Shown piece after piece: positions 1 through 12,609 of a DNA stretch of 64,000 nt. Origin of the DNA: Syncephalastrum monosporum B8922 (taxonomy: Eukaryota > Mucoromycota > Mucoromycetes > Mucorales > Syncephalastraceae); NCBI GenBank assembly GCA_000697355.1, contig JNEN01001237.1:1-64000 (forward strand), given 5' to 3'. The translations under genes were made by a program, and so were the position numbers. Each line of letters opens with the position of its first letter. Position 1 is the stretch's first letter. A model generated the notes under the pieces. The model ran no database searches, was not told where the DNA came from, and worked only from the letters and a program-made list of their open reading frames with translations.

Positions 1-1746
1 TTGTTGCCTCAGAACAGACGAAGTGCAGGTCACGGGGAGAGGTACCTGACCCCCTTGTGTCTCACCATTCATCTTTCTCTCATGTATCAGACCGCCAAAA
101 AGAAGCGGTCGCTTCCCCACTCTTGGAGCGTGCAGGCCATGCGATGGGTCAAGTCGACCTTTCTGTAACATCCATATTGTCAATTCCATTATTAGCACAT
201 TTAAAAGGTCTAATATCACCTTCCCTTTGTTACGTAATTCACTCCATTCTTTCTAATTTATATTCTATGAAAATACATGTATGTACTCATTCACTTATCA
301 CGAGCATCTACCTCTTTCTTTTATTATGGCTCCATCTATGGGGAGGGAATTATGAGTAACACGCATTGGGCAATCTGTTTGTATTTTTTTTTTTTTTGCG
401 GAAACACCGTGTCTCGCCATGCATCTTACAAGAAACCTTAAGTGGATCGGCAGGTTATCATTTTTGTTCCTTTTCGTCCGAGCATGCCGTTCTCTCTTTC
501 TCTCTTTTGCAGAATTGACACAAAGGGCATGTATGATACAGTAAGGATGAGCATTACATACCAATAGTTTATCCACGTGGCAGCAGTCTCTCGGCACCCT
601 GGGTTTATGAAAAACGGGGCCGAGATATCGGCGAAGAATGGGCGTTGATAAACTTCGACACTCCGGTGTAACAGACGCGTGAGACCTCTCACTTCATCTC
701 AGAGACGTGCATAGCAATAAATGATGCAGTACGAGTTGGGTCCGCCCATCCGATCTCTCATTAACAGTAGAAAAGTGTTAGACTTTGGTTGTACATGCCC
801 TTGCAGACAGCAAAGTGTTACAAGATGGCCAAACAATAAGGCGGTGGTGGCCCGTTAGTGGGGTTTTGTCGCGCTGAAAATTAATAGAAAATGAAAACGG
901 AGACACTGGCGGCACACATAGGCTTCTTTCCAGTGGGTTTAGATAACAAGAAGGTCGCTGAAGTTAGTTTAAGGGATTCCCCATTTCTGCGTGACTGCAT
1001 GCATACCACGATACGGAAAAATATAATTTGGTCAGGAGGAATCCATCAGAATGGTCTAAACGATAATCAGGTAGACTACCGTAATTTGACGCTTTTGCCG
1101 TACAGCATTACCGTTGACGGTTAGGGTCAAATGCATAGCGCGGCAGCAGGTACAATGGAATCGCATTTATCTGTCTGATATGGACTAGCCATGTCTTATC
1201 GTATCTGCCCTAGTAGCATGGTCTCATATATTTCGCAATCTGATTTCCTCGTACTACGTTTGGCATGTCACCAAGGACGACGTCAGTATTCCGAGTACAG
1301 AAACGGATTTGCTGCCAAATACATATATAACATGAGTTTGTCTACTTTGCATAGCACCAACCCAGCTGCAACTGATTGATAGCTTAGTTCGCGTCCCCGT
1401 GGGTACATGTCAAAGCGCTTGTTGCACGGTCTATCTGTAATATCAATATGCATTTAGTATATTGGACGAAGCATGTGTATGGATCAACCATCCATAAGAG
1501 AGATATGACTGTAGCTCCATAGAATTAAAGGCAGTGAGACACTCGTCCATGGTGGATGATAAGCACTGGCAGATCATCTATTGTAATAAAAGATTTAAGA
1601 ATGCCTGCTGATGAATTACGGTACAAAGGGTGGGGGCCCTCGAATCTCCGTCTGATACGCGCGCGCGTCTTCCTTTTTTCTTTTTCTCCACACTCGCACA
1701 CAGGCATTCACCACGCCATAATAGCCATACTCTTTTTATAATAATA
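1..1746. other. Intergenic, no supported gene
   Basis: I see only short, low-complexity open frames on both strands in this stretch, with no recognisable domain, no consistent exon chain and no tRNA-like cloverleaf. A short CT-rich run lies near 487-507. The last 100 bases contain the presumed promoter and leader of the GET1 gene, including a T/C-rich block near 1670-1690. Confidence 0.5.
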
Positions 1747-2545
1747 ATGTATCTGGTCACAACCCTGCTTCTGCTGGTTCTGCTCACAGAGACCATTCTC
1801 CTCGTCGGATACTCGTATATTACTCGCAAGGTAAAGCCAGCCCATCCTCTACACTGTCATTGATGTTCACTCACAAGGGTTTAATCAGGCATACAATTAC
1901 TATGTCCTCTTCGTCAATGACGACAAGCTCGCCCGGCAAAAGAAGCTCAAGCGCGATCTGCTCACACTCAAAAACGAGCTATCCCAGACAAGCTCACAGG
2001 TAAGTGTTTCTCGGGATGCATAGTAAGCGTCATCCTCATGGTGGATTAGGACGAGTTTGCCAAATGGGCCAAAATGCGGCGGAAGCTGGACAAGGGCATG
2101 ACCGAACTGGAGAAGCTGAGTACGTTCGCAAAGGAAGGGGGCAGGTTGGAAGACGGTGGATAACACTCGCGAGTAGATTCCGATATTGGGTTTGCACGGA
2201 CCGCGTTTGAACTGCGGGCCAAGTCGGTGCTCTGGTTTCTCGTGAATGGGTCCAGGATCGCAACGACCATGTGGTGTGCTCGAAGTGCGGCCTTCTACTT
2301 GCCCCAAGGATGGTTCGGTCCTGCTGCGTGGTTCTTGTCCACACCCATGGCCCCACGAGGTAAGAGAAGATGAGGTAAAGTGGTATCGAAGGGCCGGTTG
2401 CTAAGGCATGTGTGTATTGCCATTAGGATCGGTGAGCGCCATTCTATGGATGTCTGCCTGCAGACAGGTTGTCAAGCAGTGCGTGGTCATTAGCAAGGAC
2501 TTTATTCTGCCAAAGAGAAAGATCAACGAGCCAGTGACTCAATAA
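1747..2545 (+). CDS. GET1: GET1/WRB-like ER membrane receptor for tail-anchored proteins
   Basis: This is the membrane receptor subunit that, with Get2/CAML, docks Get3 carrying tail-anchored proteins at the ER. About 185 residues are spread over five exons. The start at 1747 is followed at once by a hydrophobic segment (MYLVTTLLLLVLL...). Next come a basic, charged coiled coil ending in KLDKGMTELEKL, which is the cytosolic Get3-binding part of the family, and two more hydrophobic segments in the C-terminal half (VLWFLVNGSRIATT and SVSAILWMSACRQVV). The order TM, coiled coil, TM, TM and the length match Get1. Introns lie near 1831-1889, 2000-2049, 2111-2174 and 2360-2427, all GT-AG with consistent phase. 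It converges with the NmrA-like gene about 200 bp downstream. The identification rests on architecture and motif resemblance. Confidence 0.82.
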
Positions 2546-2546
2546 A
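2541..2546 (+). terminator. AATAAA polyadenylation signal overlapping the GET1 stop codon
   Basis: The sequence AATAAA spans the TAA stop of GET1 at 2543-2545 and is followed by an A-rich stretch. It is the only perfect copy close to the stop. Whether it is used for 3' end formation is inference. Confidence 0.4.
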
Positions 2547-2741
2547 TGAGAAAAAAAGAAAAAAGAAAAGAAAGAGAAAACCGGATCCAGAAGCAAGCAT
2601 TCCCCGCAAGTATAACACACGGTCGAGTAAAAAAAGGAGAAAAGAGGCCTTTATTCGAACACGATGGGAAAGAAAACAAAAGGTGAAAAAAAAAGGAAGG
2701 GTCGAATAGCCTGCTTTCCTAGCTAGCCAATGGAGCCCACC

Positions 2742-3863
2742 TTAGCGAAGGCGCTGGAACTGGTCACGGTTGTTCCGGAAATACTCGTGAAGATCCTGGG
2801 GCTTGCGGCCGAGCGCCTCCTCCAAGTCGCGGGTGGTCTTGTCCGCGTCGCCACGGTTGGCCATCTCCCAGAACTCCATGATGAGCTGGATCACCTCCTT
2901 GTGGAGGTAGTCACCGAGCGGGAAGTCCTCGGGCTGGTCCTTGCGCGACTGCTCATTGGGGTCGTTCGGACGGTGCTCCTGCTGGGGCCGGTGTTTGAAG
3001 CGCTTGTCTTGGCGGATGCCTTCGAGGTACTGGCGCAGTTCCTGCTCTGATATCTTTTCGTACTGGACCTGCTCCTTGTCCAGCGCGCGTGACATGCCGC
3101 GGGCAATCTCCTCGCCAGAGCGGGCCTGCGAGGGCGTGAACTCCCAGCGGTGTTTCTCGCCGAGGCGGCCAAACTCTTGGTTGTTGCGCTTGCCGTGCTC
3201 GCGGGAGAGGCGATAGACAGCATCGACGACGTCGCGGATGTTGACGGACGACCACTTGCGGTTGCGTTCCACGGGCAGCATCATCTTGTTGCGGTCCTCG
3301 ACCATCGGGGTGAGGTAGTAGTAGAACTGGTCAAAGACGGGATAGCGCACGATGCAGGACTTGTTCTGGAACTCGCGCTGGACGTGCTCCTCAATCTGAT
3401 GGTACTCGCGGATCATGCGGCCTTGGGCGCGATCGGCGTTCAGGCTATTGAGAGAAGAAAACCAGGATGAATATCAGGCACTCTTGAACGCAAAGAGATA
3501 TACTTACATGGAGAACATGGCGACGTATTCCACTTGGTTCTCGCGGGCGGCGCGGAGGACGTTCTCAGCTTCCTTGCGGGCGTTGGAGGTGTGCTCCGGG
3601 ACGAGCATGACGAGACAGGCGTTCTGGAGGGCCTCCTTGACCTTGCGCTCCTCGTTGTAGTCGAGCTGCCAGATCTCACCGCCCATCTGCTCCAGCTGCT
3701 CAACGTGGCGCTTCTCACGGCACAAGAGACGGAACTTGCACTTTTGGCCGCCGCGTTGCTGGTCGTTCTCCTGCTGCTGGCCGCGCAGGAAGCGGTGGGC
3801 GAGGGCATAGCCGACGAAGGAGTCAACGTTCGTGATGACGATGGTCTTTCGCTGGTGGGACAT
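2742..3863 (-). CDS. NmrA-like Rossmann-fold protein
   Basis: About 350 residues in two exons; the intron lies near 3447-3507, with a clean GTAAGT donor. The N-terminus (KTIVITNVDSFVGYALAHRF) has the beta-strand, loop and helix of an NmrA/atypical SDR Rossmann domain. It is followed by LLCREKRHVEQLEQMGGEI and VKEALQNACLVMLVPEHTSN, the spacing expected for strands 2-4. The C-terminal part contains NIRDVVDAVYRLSREHG and a charged helical tail. NmrA-type proteins bind NAD(P) and often act as redox-sensitive regulators or oxidoreductases. Here the usual GxxGxxG loop is degenerate (only one Gly is evident), so nucleotide binding is doubtful. The start is the ATG at 3863; an in-frame upstream ATG-like extension lies in the presumed leader. 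Its start is 228 bp from that of the NIF3 gene, divergently arranged. Confidence 0.75.
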
Positions 3864-4091
3864 GTTTAAGAAGAACAAAAGAAGAGCTCTGAGAGTAGTG
3901 AGAGGTGAAGTGCCTGCTGTCCAGCCAAATGGTCTTCTATATATACCTTTTTGCATGGTCTCCCACGCGTCGTGTGCCAAAAACCTGTCAAGGAGTGGAA
4001 AATCTGCGCATGAAAATCGGCGGGCGCGCGCGCGCGGGCCCTCACCACGTCCCTGTTTTGATTTTCATATTATTCTTGTCGACTACTCGTC

Positions 4092-5064
4092 ATGTCGCTT
4101 CTGTCCAAAGTGGTGCGGTGCATGAGAACCATTGCTCCTCTCGAGCTGGCTGAGAATGCGTGGGATAATGTCGGCGTCCTTGTTGGTACAATCACAAACT
4201 TGCCATGACCCAGTGGGAGCGGTAACTCACATCTAACTTTAGAGCCGCCATTCCCTTCGCCCCAACAAAGCAAGGTCTTTTTGACTATTGATCTCACCCC
4301 TCAGGTCCTTGAAGAGGCCTTGTCCGACCCAAAGGTACGCGTGTGTCCTTGTAACTCTCTTTTGTATATGGCTAAGTGAAGCAGGTCGGCACTATCGTCG
4401 CGTACCATCCTCCCATTTTCCGAGCCATGAAGCGCCTCAACCAGGCCGATCCCAAGCAGGATATGGTGATGAAATGCATTGCACGCGGCGTCGGCATCTA
4501 TTCTCCTCATACCGCTTGCGATAATTGCGTCAACGGCGGTAAGCTACTCGGTTCGCTGCTAAATATAACATGAGTGTTTATCATCTTGCAACTAGTCAAC
4601 GACTGGTTGGCCAGTGGTCTCGGCAAGGGCAGCGTCTCGCCCATCGAGCCGGCTGTGAACCCTCCCGAAGGTAATATAAACAATGGAGCAGCTCCGGAAG
4701 CTAATTATATGCCAGGTCAGGAAGCGTCCGGTTCAGGTCGCGTATTTGTCTATGATGAACCCACCAGCCTGGCCACAGTGGTCGAGCGCGTCAAGAAGTT
4801 GACAGGATTGCCCTTTTGTAAGCTTTGGTTTATTTGCAACAGGATGGGCCCTCATATTGATCTGTATCTGTATAGTGCGCGTTGCTACGGCAGAAGCGCA
4901 TAAATCAGGATTAATCAAGACGGTGGCGATCTGTGCCGGATCTGGGTCTTCGGTTCTCGGACCTGTCAAGGCTGATCTGTACTTCTCGGGCGAAATGGGC
5001 CATCATGACGTCTTGGCTGCATTGGCCCAAAACACAAGCGTCATTCTTTGTAAGTACACCACAT

Positions 5065-5101
<37 letters not shown>

Positions 5102-5294
5102 ATATAATAGAGTGATGCTGAGCGAGCGATGAACACGTCGACTAGGTGAACATTCCAACACGGAGCGTGGGTACCTGTCTGCCGTACTCCAGCCTCAGCT
5201 CGAGAAGCTCCTCAGCCAGGAGACCTCGGAGCAGGGCGAAAAGATTGAAGTGCTAGTGAGCAAGGTCGATCAGGATCCACTGGTGACCATGTAA
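4092..5294 (+). CDS. NIF3: NIF3-family (NGG1-interacting factor 3-like) metal-binding protein
   Basis: Six or so short exons encode a protein with the conserved blocks of the NIF3/YbgI family. LELAENAWDNVGVLV is near the N-terminus. TIVAYHPPIFRAMKRL has the first metal-binding His, and VGIYSPHTACDNCVNGVNDWLA supplies the His and Asp ligands. SGEMGHHDVLAALAQ and ILCEHSNTERGYL lie at the C-terminus and carry the remaining Glu/His ligands. Family members form toroidal hexamers with a di-metal centre; their biochemical role is still poorly defined. The start codon at 4092 (MSLLSKVVRCMRTIAPLELA) has the normal family spacing to the first block. A CA microsatellite sits in the last intron. Splice phases are consistent through all exons that I followed. 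Confidence 0.88.
5068..5098 (+). repeat. (CA)n microsatellite
   Basis: About 15 CA dinucleotides run without interruption inside the last intron of the NIF3-like gene, just after the GTAAGT donor. It is probably polymorphic in length; no function is implied. Confidence 0.95.
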
Positions 5295-5430
5295 TAGATA
5301 GAAAGAAAAATCTGGCTTTTTTGACGGTGGTGATTAAAGATGCGGTTGATGCTTTTGATATCTACAGACAGAAAATTAAGGAACAAGGAGAGGAGGACGG
5401 GATGAAGAGGGCGATGTGGGAACTATGGAA

Positions 5431-5892
5431 CTATGAAGCACGGCAGAGGATCTCACCACCGACGTTCTTCTTGATGGCTTCCTGAAGCTCGAGGACACCA
5501 CGGCTCGTGTTCAGGATAGCAATTTCACCGGGCTGGAGGGGCTTGATAAACTTGGCACGGCGGCCGCTCGCGAGGTGCTTCATTTCGGTGACGGTGCAGG
5601 TCACACGCTTCGACGGCTTCGACACCACGCCCATCTTTTGCAGCACAGGCTCATTGTCCTTGTACTTCAGGCTGAGCCACAGGCGACGGGTGGCAATATT
5701 GTCGTTGGTCGTGGGTGTGTACTCCATGTCAGGGCCCTTGTGGTTGCCCCGCACCACAGAGGAGAGGAAACCTTCGCGGTAGAGCGTGCTCGTGATCGCA
5801 AGGTTCATTTTCGTCTCGGGAATCGAGATGGATTGGAGTCGAGAGCGGAATCCGTTCTGGATACGAGCGCAGAGATCATGTACGCGAGGCAT
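5431..5892 (-). CDS. MRPS8: Mitochondrial small-subunit ribosomal protein uS8m
   Basis: A single-exon frame of 153 residues starts at MPRVHDLCARIQNGFRSR. The N-terminus matches the uS8 pattern (D-x2-x-R-I-x-N-G), and the C-terminus has the uS8 signature region (GEIAILNTSRGVLELQEAI followed by VGGEILC). Between them lie LVS-type strands and a KPSKRVTC segment. uS8 binds the central domain of small-subunit rRNA. The fungal mitochondrial form is about this length, with a short insertion (GNHKGPDMEYTPTTN) typical of mitochondrial versions. In-frame residues upstream of the chosen Met read as leader sequence, so I use the ATG at 5892. It is divergent from the Sm-B gene across about 370 bp. Confidence 0.85.
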   Translation of the reverse strand: MPRVHDLCARIQNGFRSRLQSISIPETKMNLAITSTLYREGFLSSVVRGNHKGPDMEYTPTTNDNIATRRLWLSLKYKDNEPVLQKMGVVSKPSKRVTCTVTEMKHLASGRRAKFIKPLQPGEIAILNTSRGVLELQEAIKKNVGGEILCRAS

Positions 5893-6264
5893 CGTTGGAT
5901 ATGTGTAAATACGAAAAGAAAAAAAAAAAAGACGACAACAGCGGTACACAGGCAACTTTCCCAAGGTGGGTATTATTGCCGGGCAAGTCCGCCCCAAGCG
6001 GAAAGTCATCGTCTGTGTGTGACATCATTTCGCCTCACTAAGCCACTTGTAGATAGGATGTGTGTTCATTCAGCAGAGCGGAGAGTTCTGAATGTGAGAG
6101 AGAGCAAGCAGAGCGAGCGGGCGGCGAGTTGCGTGTCAAAGACAGAACAAAGAAGCGGGCGCGCGGCCAAAACTCGAAACCTATTCCTTGCGTCTTTTAG
6201 ACACCTCATCGATTACCATCTTTTTAGATTCCTGTTCAAGGAATCGACGCTATCGTTTGCAACC

Positions 6265-7327
6265 ATGGTAAAGCTCTTTTTTATTATCATCACTCAGTGG
6301 CAACGCGTACACGACGTGTTACTCATTCCAAAAAACCTTTTTTTTTTCTTCATATAAAAATGATCCACCCTCAAAGTCGAAAACGTCAAAGATGACCAAC
6401 ATTCTCAACTATCGGCTGCGTATCACGCTGTCCGACTCGCGTGTCTTGACCGGTCAGATGCTCGCGTTTGACAAGCACATGAATCTGGTCTTGGCCGATT
6501 GCGAGGAATTCCGAAAGATCAAGCCCAAGGGCAAAAAGGCGAAATCAGACGACGAAGAGCTCGAGCAGAAGCGCACACTCGGTCTGGTTATCCTGCGTGG
6601 TGAGACCATTGTGAGCATGAGCATCGATGGTCCTCCGCCACCGACCACTCACGAATCAAGGGCACGTGGTCCTGGTCTCATGCCCGGTCCTGGCATGGGT
6701 AGAGTAAGTGCAAAAGACTACCTGTTATATAGTATAGTATAGTATAAGATGGCTTACATGTTCTGTTCTGTTTCTTTATAATAGCCTGCCGGTCGTGGTA
6801 TGCCTGCTGCGCCTCCCCCGGGTGCGCCCATGGCGGGTCTGTCAGGCCCTGTCCGCGGTATTGGTGGCCCCTCGCCTCAGGTAATCTTGCGTTCATTGTT
6901 GGGTCATTGTATCTAACCTCATGGATGGGATATAGATGATGCAACCCCGTCCGGGTGGTATTCAAGCCCCTCCCATGGCCTATGGTCGTCCGCCCATGCC
7001 CGGTCAAGGCGTAAGTTTCCTGTAAAGTAGTGGGCAAGAAACAAACGTGCTCATCGTGTTGTATTCTATCTAGCCTCCTCCCGGTTTCCGTCCTCCTCCC
7101 GGTATGCCGCCACAAAACTTCAGACCTCCAGCTGGCTTCAGACCTCCCCCGCCCCCGCCCGGTGCGCCTGGCACGCCCCCGCCTGGCTTCCGACCTGGCA
7201 TGGTAAGTTCTTTCTATCTAACGTGATATGGCATTCTTAATCTCATCGTTCCCATCAGCCTCCCCCGCCTGGTTACTCGCCGCAGGGTGGCCCAGGCATG
7301 TACGGTAGACCCCCTCCGCAGCAGTAA
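6265..7327 (+). CDS. SMB1: Small nuclear ribonucleoprotein Sm-B (SmB/SmB')
   Basis: The protein has an N-terminal Sm fold (MSKTSKMTNILNYRLRITL, FDKHMNLVLADCEEFRKIKP as Sm1, and LGLVILRGETIVSM as Sm2) and a long Pro/Gly/Met tail with repeated PPPG-type motifs, as in SmB. It belongs to the heptameric Sm ring of U1, U2, U4 and U5 snRNPs. The first coding exon is only the ATG at 6265-6267. An intron at 6268-6376 follows immediately, and exon 2 opens with TCG AAA ACG, giving MSKTSKM in exact register with the family. Starting instead at the in-frame ATG at 6392 would remove the first five residues. Further introns interrupt the Pro-rich tail, each GT-AG and phase-consistent. The stop is at 7325-7327. 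Confidence 0.9.
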
Positions 7328-7743
7328 ATATGATATTGTTTCTTGCTTCGTTCTTTCTTTTCTTCTATCTCTCTCTCTCTCTGTCTCACTCGCTCGCTCT
7401 CTTTATCTTCGACGGATCCTGCTTTTTCTCTCTTTCTGAATACAAAAGCGTGTCAAAAAGTCTCTTGCATCCACATCGGTATCTATGGAGCGGATGGGAT
7501 GAGTCTAATTATAAAAATACGCAGAAAAAAGCGGAGCACACCCGTTGCAATGGAAGATGAAAATGTGGTTAGCAAAACGAATAGGTGGAGCCATTTATAC
7601 AGACTCATTGCCCACAGCTGCAAATATAGCTTTTGGATGGACCAGTCAGATGACAGCGAAATTTTGTGTGCACCAATCTCACCAGGCAGGATTTCATTTC
7701 TTTTTTTTTTTTTTTTTGTGTGTGTGTGTAGTATAAGTCCTTC
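7328..7743. other. Intergenic, CT-rich and T-rich
   Basis: This stretch holds a CT-rich run near 7366-7400 and a T16 run followed by GT repeats near 7694-7729, just before the DUS2 start. The small open frames here have no recognisable content. It probably contains the SMB1 3' end and the DUS2 promoter; a leader intron ending at the TAG near 7731 is possible. Confidence 0.4.
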
Positions 7744-9413
<1,670 letters not shown>

Positions 9414-9737
9414 CAAATAGTATTAATAACATCATGAAAGGGCCAAAAAAAAAAGATAGTGTGTAATCCATTGCACCGGTCAATCACATCATGACGCACG
9501 CACATGCTATGGATTTGCCAAGAAAAAAAACCGAGCGACCTCAAAAATGATTTTCGGTCTAAAATTGGATAAAAGAACGCAAAAAAGGATCGACGTTTCT
9601 CAAAAAGGAAAAGCGTTGTTTCTGCTGATACTGCTGCCAGCCAGAACAGCGCACAAAAAGCCGCTGACGCCAGGATGATAAATCTTCGTATTTTTTGCCT
9701 TCTTCTTTTATCTTTTATTCCACAAACTCCATTCACG

Positions 9738-10907
9738 ATGCGTTTGATGAAAGGCGCGGTGATCGTCCTGTCAGCAGTGGCTTTTACCCTCACAGCGCTG
9801 ACAGCGTACCAGTTCTTGTCGAGCGGCTATGCGAGATACCAACAATACAGCACGGCCGCCGGACGACGGCTGCAGCAAGTTGAGCAGTTCAACCCCAAGG
9901 ACTATCCGCCTCTGCCAGAGCCTGCACCTGGAGCTTGTCCTGTCGATCCCTTGTCGAGCGCGAGACGACCCGACATTGTAGTGACCAAGAACGACACCCT
10001 GAACGACACGCCCGTGAACGCTGCCATTGTCTACCTCATCGAGTTCCTTGACCGGCCACTCGAGCAAAACCACAAGGAGATGATGCGCTTCAACAAGGCG
10101 CTCTGGCTGCTCTGGGAAAACTTTGAAGAGGCGTACCGGTACCCGATCATGGTCTTTCACGAGCCGGCGTTCACGCCGCAATACCAGCGCCGCTACCGCC
10201 GGATGTGGCCTCGCGGTCTGGACATCCGCTTCCATCTCGTTGAGTTTTCGATGCCGCCAACTTTTCCTCAAAATCGAGACCTCAACGAGCTTGGCTTGCA
10301 TCCTACCAACCGCCGTGCCTTCCCTGGCTACAACCACATGATCCACTTCTTTTTCAAGGACATCTTTAACCACCCGGCCATTGCCTCACTCGACTATTTC
10401 TGGCGCCTTGATCATGACTCGATGATCCAGTCCCCGGTGGGCGTGGACGTCTTCAAGTATATGCAAGCGCGTGGACTCAAGTACGGCTATCGCACCGTGA
10501 CGACTGACGCTCGCCATGTCACGAACGGCCTCCTCACCTTCTTTGACAAGTACCGCCGGGATCCGAGCCATCTGTCTTTACTCGAAGGCCAAACCTGTGG
10601 CACGACCTCTCAGAAAAACTGCATGGATATCCCGACCGACCGCAACGCGCGCGACAACTACTCACCACTCATGTACTATAACAACTTTGAAATCATCCAT
10701 GTTCCTACCTGGAAGTCCCCACGTATGCAGGAGCTCGTGGATGCGGTCGATCAGACCGACATGATTTACTGGAACCGCTGGGGTGACGCGCCCTTGCGCT
10801 ACTATGCAGTAAACATGATGCTTGATGTCGATACCCAGGTCATGGAATGGTGCCATATCAAGTACCATCACCACAAGACCTTCCAACCTCTCTGCAACCT
10901 TGTCTAG
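9738..10907 (+). CDS. GT15 (KRE2/MNT1)-like alpha-1,2-mannosyltransferase, divergent
   Basis: A single exon of about 389 residues. It starts with a short basic N-terminus and one signal-anchor helix (VIVLSAVAFTLTALTAYQFL), a type II Golgi topology. A stem follows, then a lumenal domain that keeps the GT15 order: NAAIVYLIEF, then RFNKALWLLWENFEEAYRYPIMVFHEPAF, then YNHMIHFFFKDIFNHPAI, then DYFWRLDHDSMIQSPVGVDVFKYMQARGLKYGYR. In characterised GT15 enzymes the corresponding WR-V-E-P segment carries the catalytic Glu; here it reads WRLDHDS. The family makes O- and N-linked mannose chains of cell-wall glycoproteins. I chose the ATG at 9738, just before the membrane helix; an in-frame ATG at 9675 would add 21 residues. 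Activity and linkage are inferred. Confidence 0.72.
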   Translation: MRLMKGAVIVLSAVAFTLTALTAYQFLSSGYARYQQYSTAAGRRLQQVEQFNPKDYPPLPEPAPGACPVDPLSSARRPDIVVTKNDTLNDTPVNAAIVYLIEFLDRPLEQNHKEMMRFNKALWLLWENFEEAYRYPIMVFHEPAFTPQYQRRYRRMWPRGLDIRFHLVEFSMPPTFPQNRDLNELGLHPTNRRAFPGYNHMIHFFFKDIFNHPAIASLDYFWRLDHDSMIQSPVGVDVFKYMQARGLKYGYRTVTTDARHVTNGLLTFFDKYRRDPSHLSLLEGQTCGTTSQKNCMDIPTDRNARDNYSPLMYYNNFEIIHVPTWKSPRMQELVDAVDQTDMIYWNRWGDAPLRYYAVNMMLDVDTQVMEWCHIKYHHHKTFQPLCNLV

Positions 10908-12609
10908 CATAGTACTCATTGTTTTTTTTTTTTTATTCTCATTATAACCATATTGTCACTTTTGTATCGTGTTCAAATAAATTACTCTACTCGTGTACAT
11001 ATACGAAACCAGTACAAGTCTTCTTTTCTTTTTTATCATGTTATCTTTGCGCCGACAAACGCAGTGAAAAGTGAAGAGCCAGGTCGCCTCATACTTGTCC
11101 CGTCGATCCATAGAAGCCGGGTCGGGCGATCCTTTTCTTTCTCAGCCAAATCCGTCATTATCTGCCTATCACTCTTTGCTAGCTGACCATGTTTTGCCTA
11201 TGCTTACTCATCCATACTGCCCGCTGTGTGCATCCTTAATTCAAAGCGATCCTATACTCCATAGCCCCGTCCATGTCTCCGTGTCTGGGACTAAGAAATT
11301 GGGACGGAGGCGATATGTACTCCTATACACTTTTAATATCTCTTTGAGAAGTCAGGTCCTTATCATGAAGATTACAGCGCAGGCAGAAAGTTATTTATAT
11401 GCATACGCCTCCATAGTACCCATTGTAATATGAGCTCTCGTGTCATCGTTCATATTCGTTTATTTGAAATAAGCATGCCGATAGGTCCCTTTCAAGTATG
11501 GACGATAGCAACCGCGACAATTAGCATATGCTCTCAAGCACACGTGCATACCGCCGAGATACTCTGTTGTAGGGAAAAACGCACGTACACGTGCCAACTG
11601 TTTCAAATGTGCAGAGCTGAGCCACAGCCTATTTTCGACTGTTCACTTTTTGTTTTTAAAGACACAAAAGCGGCGGGAATACTAGAGCCGCGAATGTCCG
11701 TCAAGAAACCGGGCCGTCTCGGTCAAATCGGAACTCCCCATTTTTTTTTCAAATGACATAATGACGTTTACTACATTTGCAGGTACACCCGCTGTGTAGT
11801 TTATGAATGATGACGAGAAAAAGAGAAGTTTCGGAATGGAAACAATAGGCGCTACAACTAAAAAATGCTGACTGTCTTCTTTTTTTGTTTTTCAGCGGTT
11901 TCTAAATGATTCTACGCTTGTGCTTATTATAATTTCGAGCGTCACTGTGCCTGTCAACATGTATCCTGCAAGGATGAACCAGATTTGAGGATCGGATTCA
12001 AGCCACATATATCAATGGTCTTAATAAATCACTGTGGTACGCATCAGCTGTGCCTTTCCTGATGCAACACGGAGTTGACGTAATCAATGTGCAGCTATGC
12101 ACTATCCGCTGTTCACATAAACCTTATAAGCATCTCTGACATGAATTCAAGCCAAGTAGATAATCCCCACCTCACCCCACACTCGCGATAATCAGGCTTC
12201 ATCATTTGCATGTGGACACATGAAGCCTATAATTGTAAGGCTCTGCATATATCATCGGTAGGAGTTTTCGAGTTTACCATTGTTCCAGAATGGTTACACA
12301 CCTGCCTGGCATAATTCGCTTGGACGAGAATTTCCTGTCATTCTTTAATTATTTGTTAGGACCAGTAACATGCACTCTCCTGATAGGCTGATGAGGACAG
12401 ACTTTCAAAGAGACCTGCTTCACAAACGTAACTCATGTGATTTGCTCTTTTCTCAAGCTTCCTGTAGAGAAATAATATCCCGCAAATATCACGCTTTGCC
12501 AAATATGCGTTCGACACAAAGCCAAAAAAAAAAAATAAATAAAATAAATAAGAAATGAAAAAGCCCACACGTACACATGGAGTTGTACAGCAGTAGAGTT
12601 TCATTATAA
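10908..12609. other. Intergenic, about 1.7 kb without a supported gene
   Basis: Both strands were read. Only short frames without recognisable motifs or exon continuity appear. The stretch contains several A/T homopolymers and an A-rich run near 12522-12555. It separates the 3' end of the mannosyltransferase from the 3' end of the convergent MED16 gene, so neither promoter should lie in it. Confidence 0.45.

Noticed and set aside
891..1124. 78-codon frame as a small gene
   Set aside because: It has no recognisable motif, no neighbouring exon or promoter sign, and a length expected by chance.
2730..3470. Long open frames on the plus strand opposite the NmrA-like gene
   Set aside because: They are antisense shadows of a GC-rich coding exon; they have no domain content, and the minus frame explains the sequence.
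5575..6357. 260-codon plus frame overlapping the uS8m gene
   Set aside because: It runs antisense through uS8m and through the first Sm-B intron; both real genes are well supported.
7366..7400. CRISPR-like or regularly spaced repeat
   Set aside because: It is a plain CT microsatellite without spacers, and the organism is a eukaryote. None of the repeats in the window has repeat-spacer structure.
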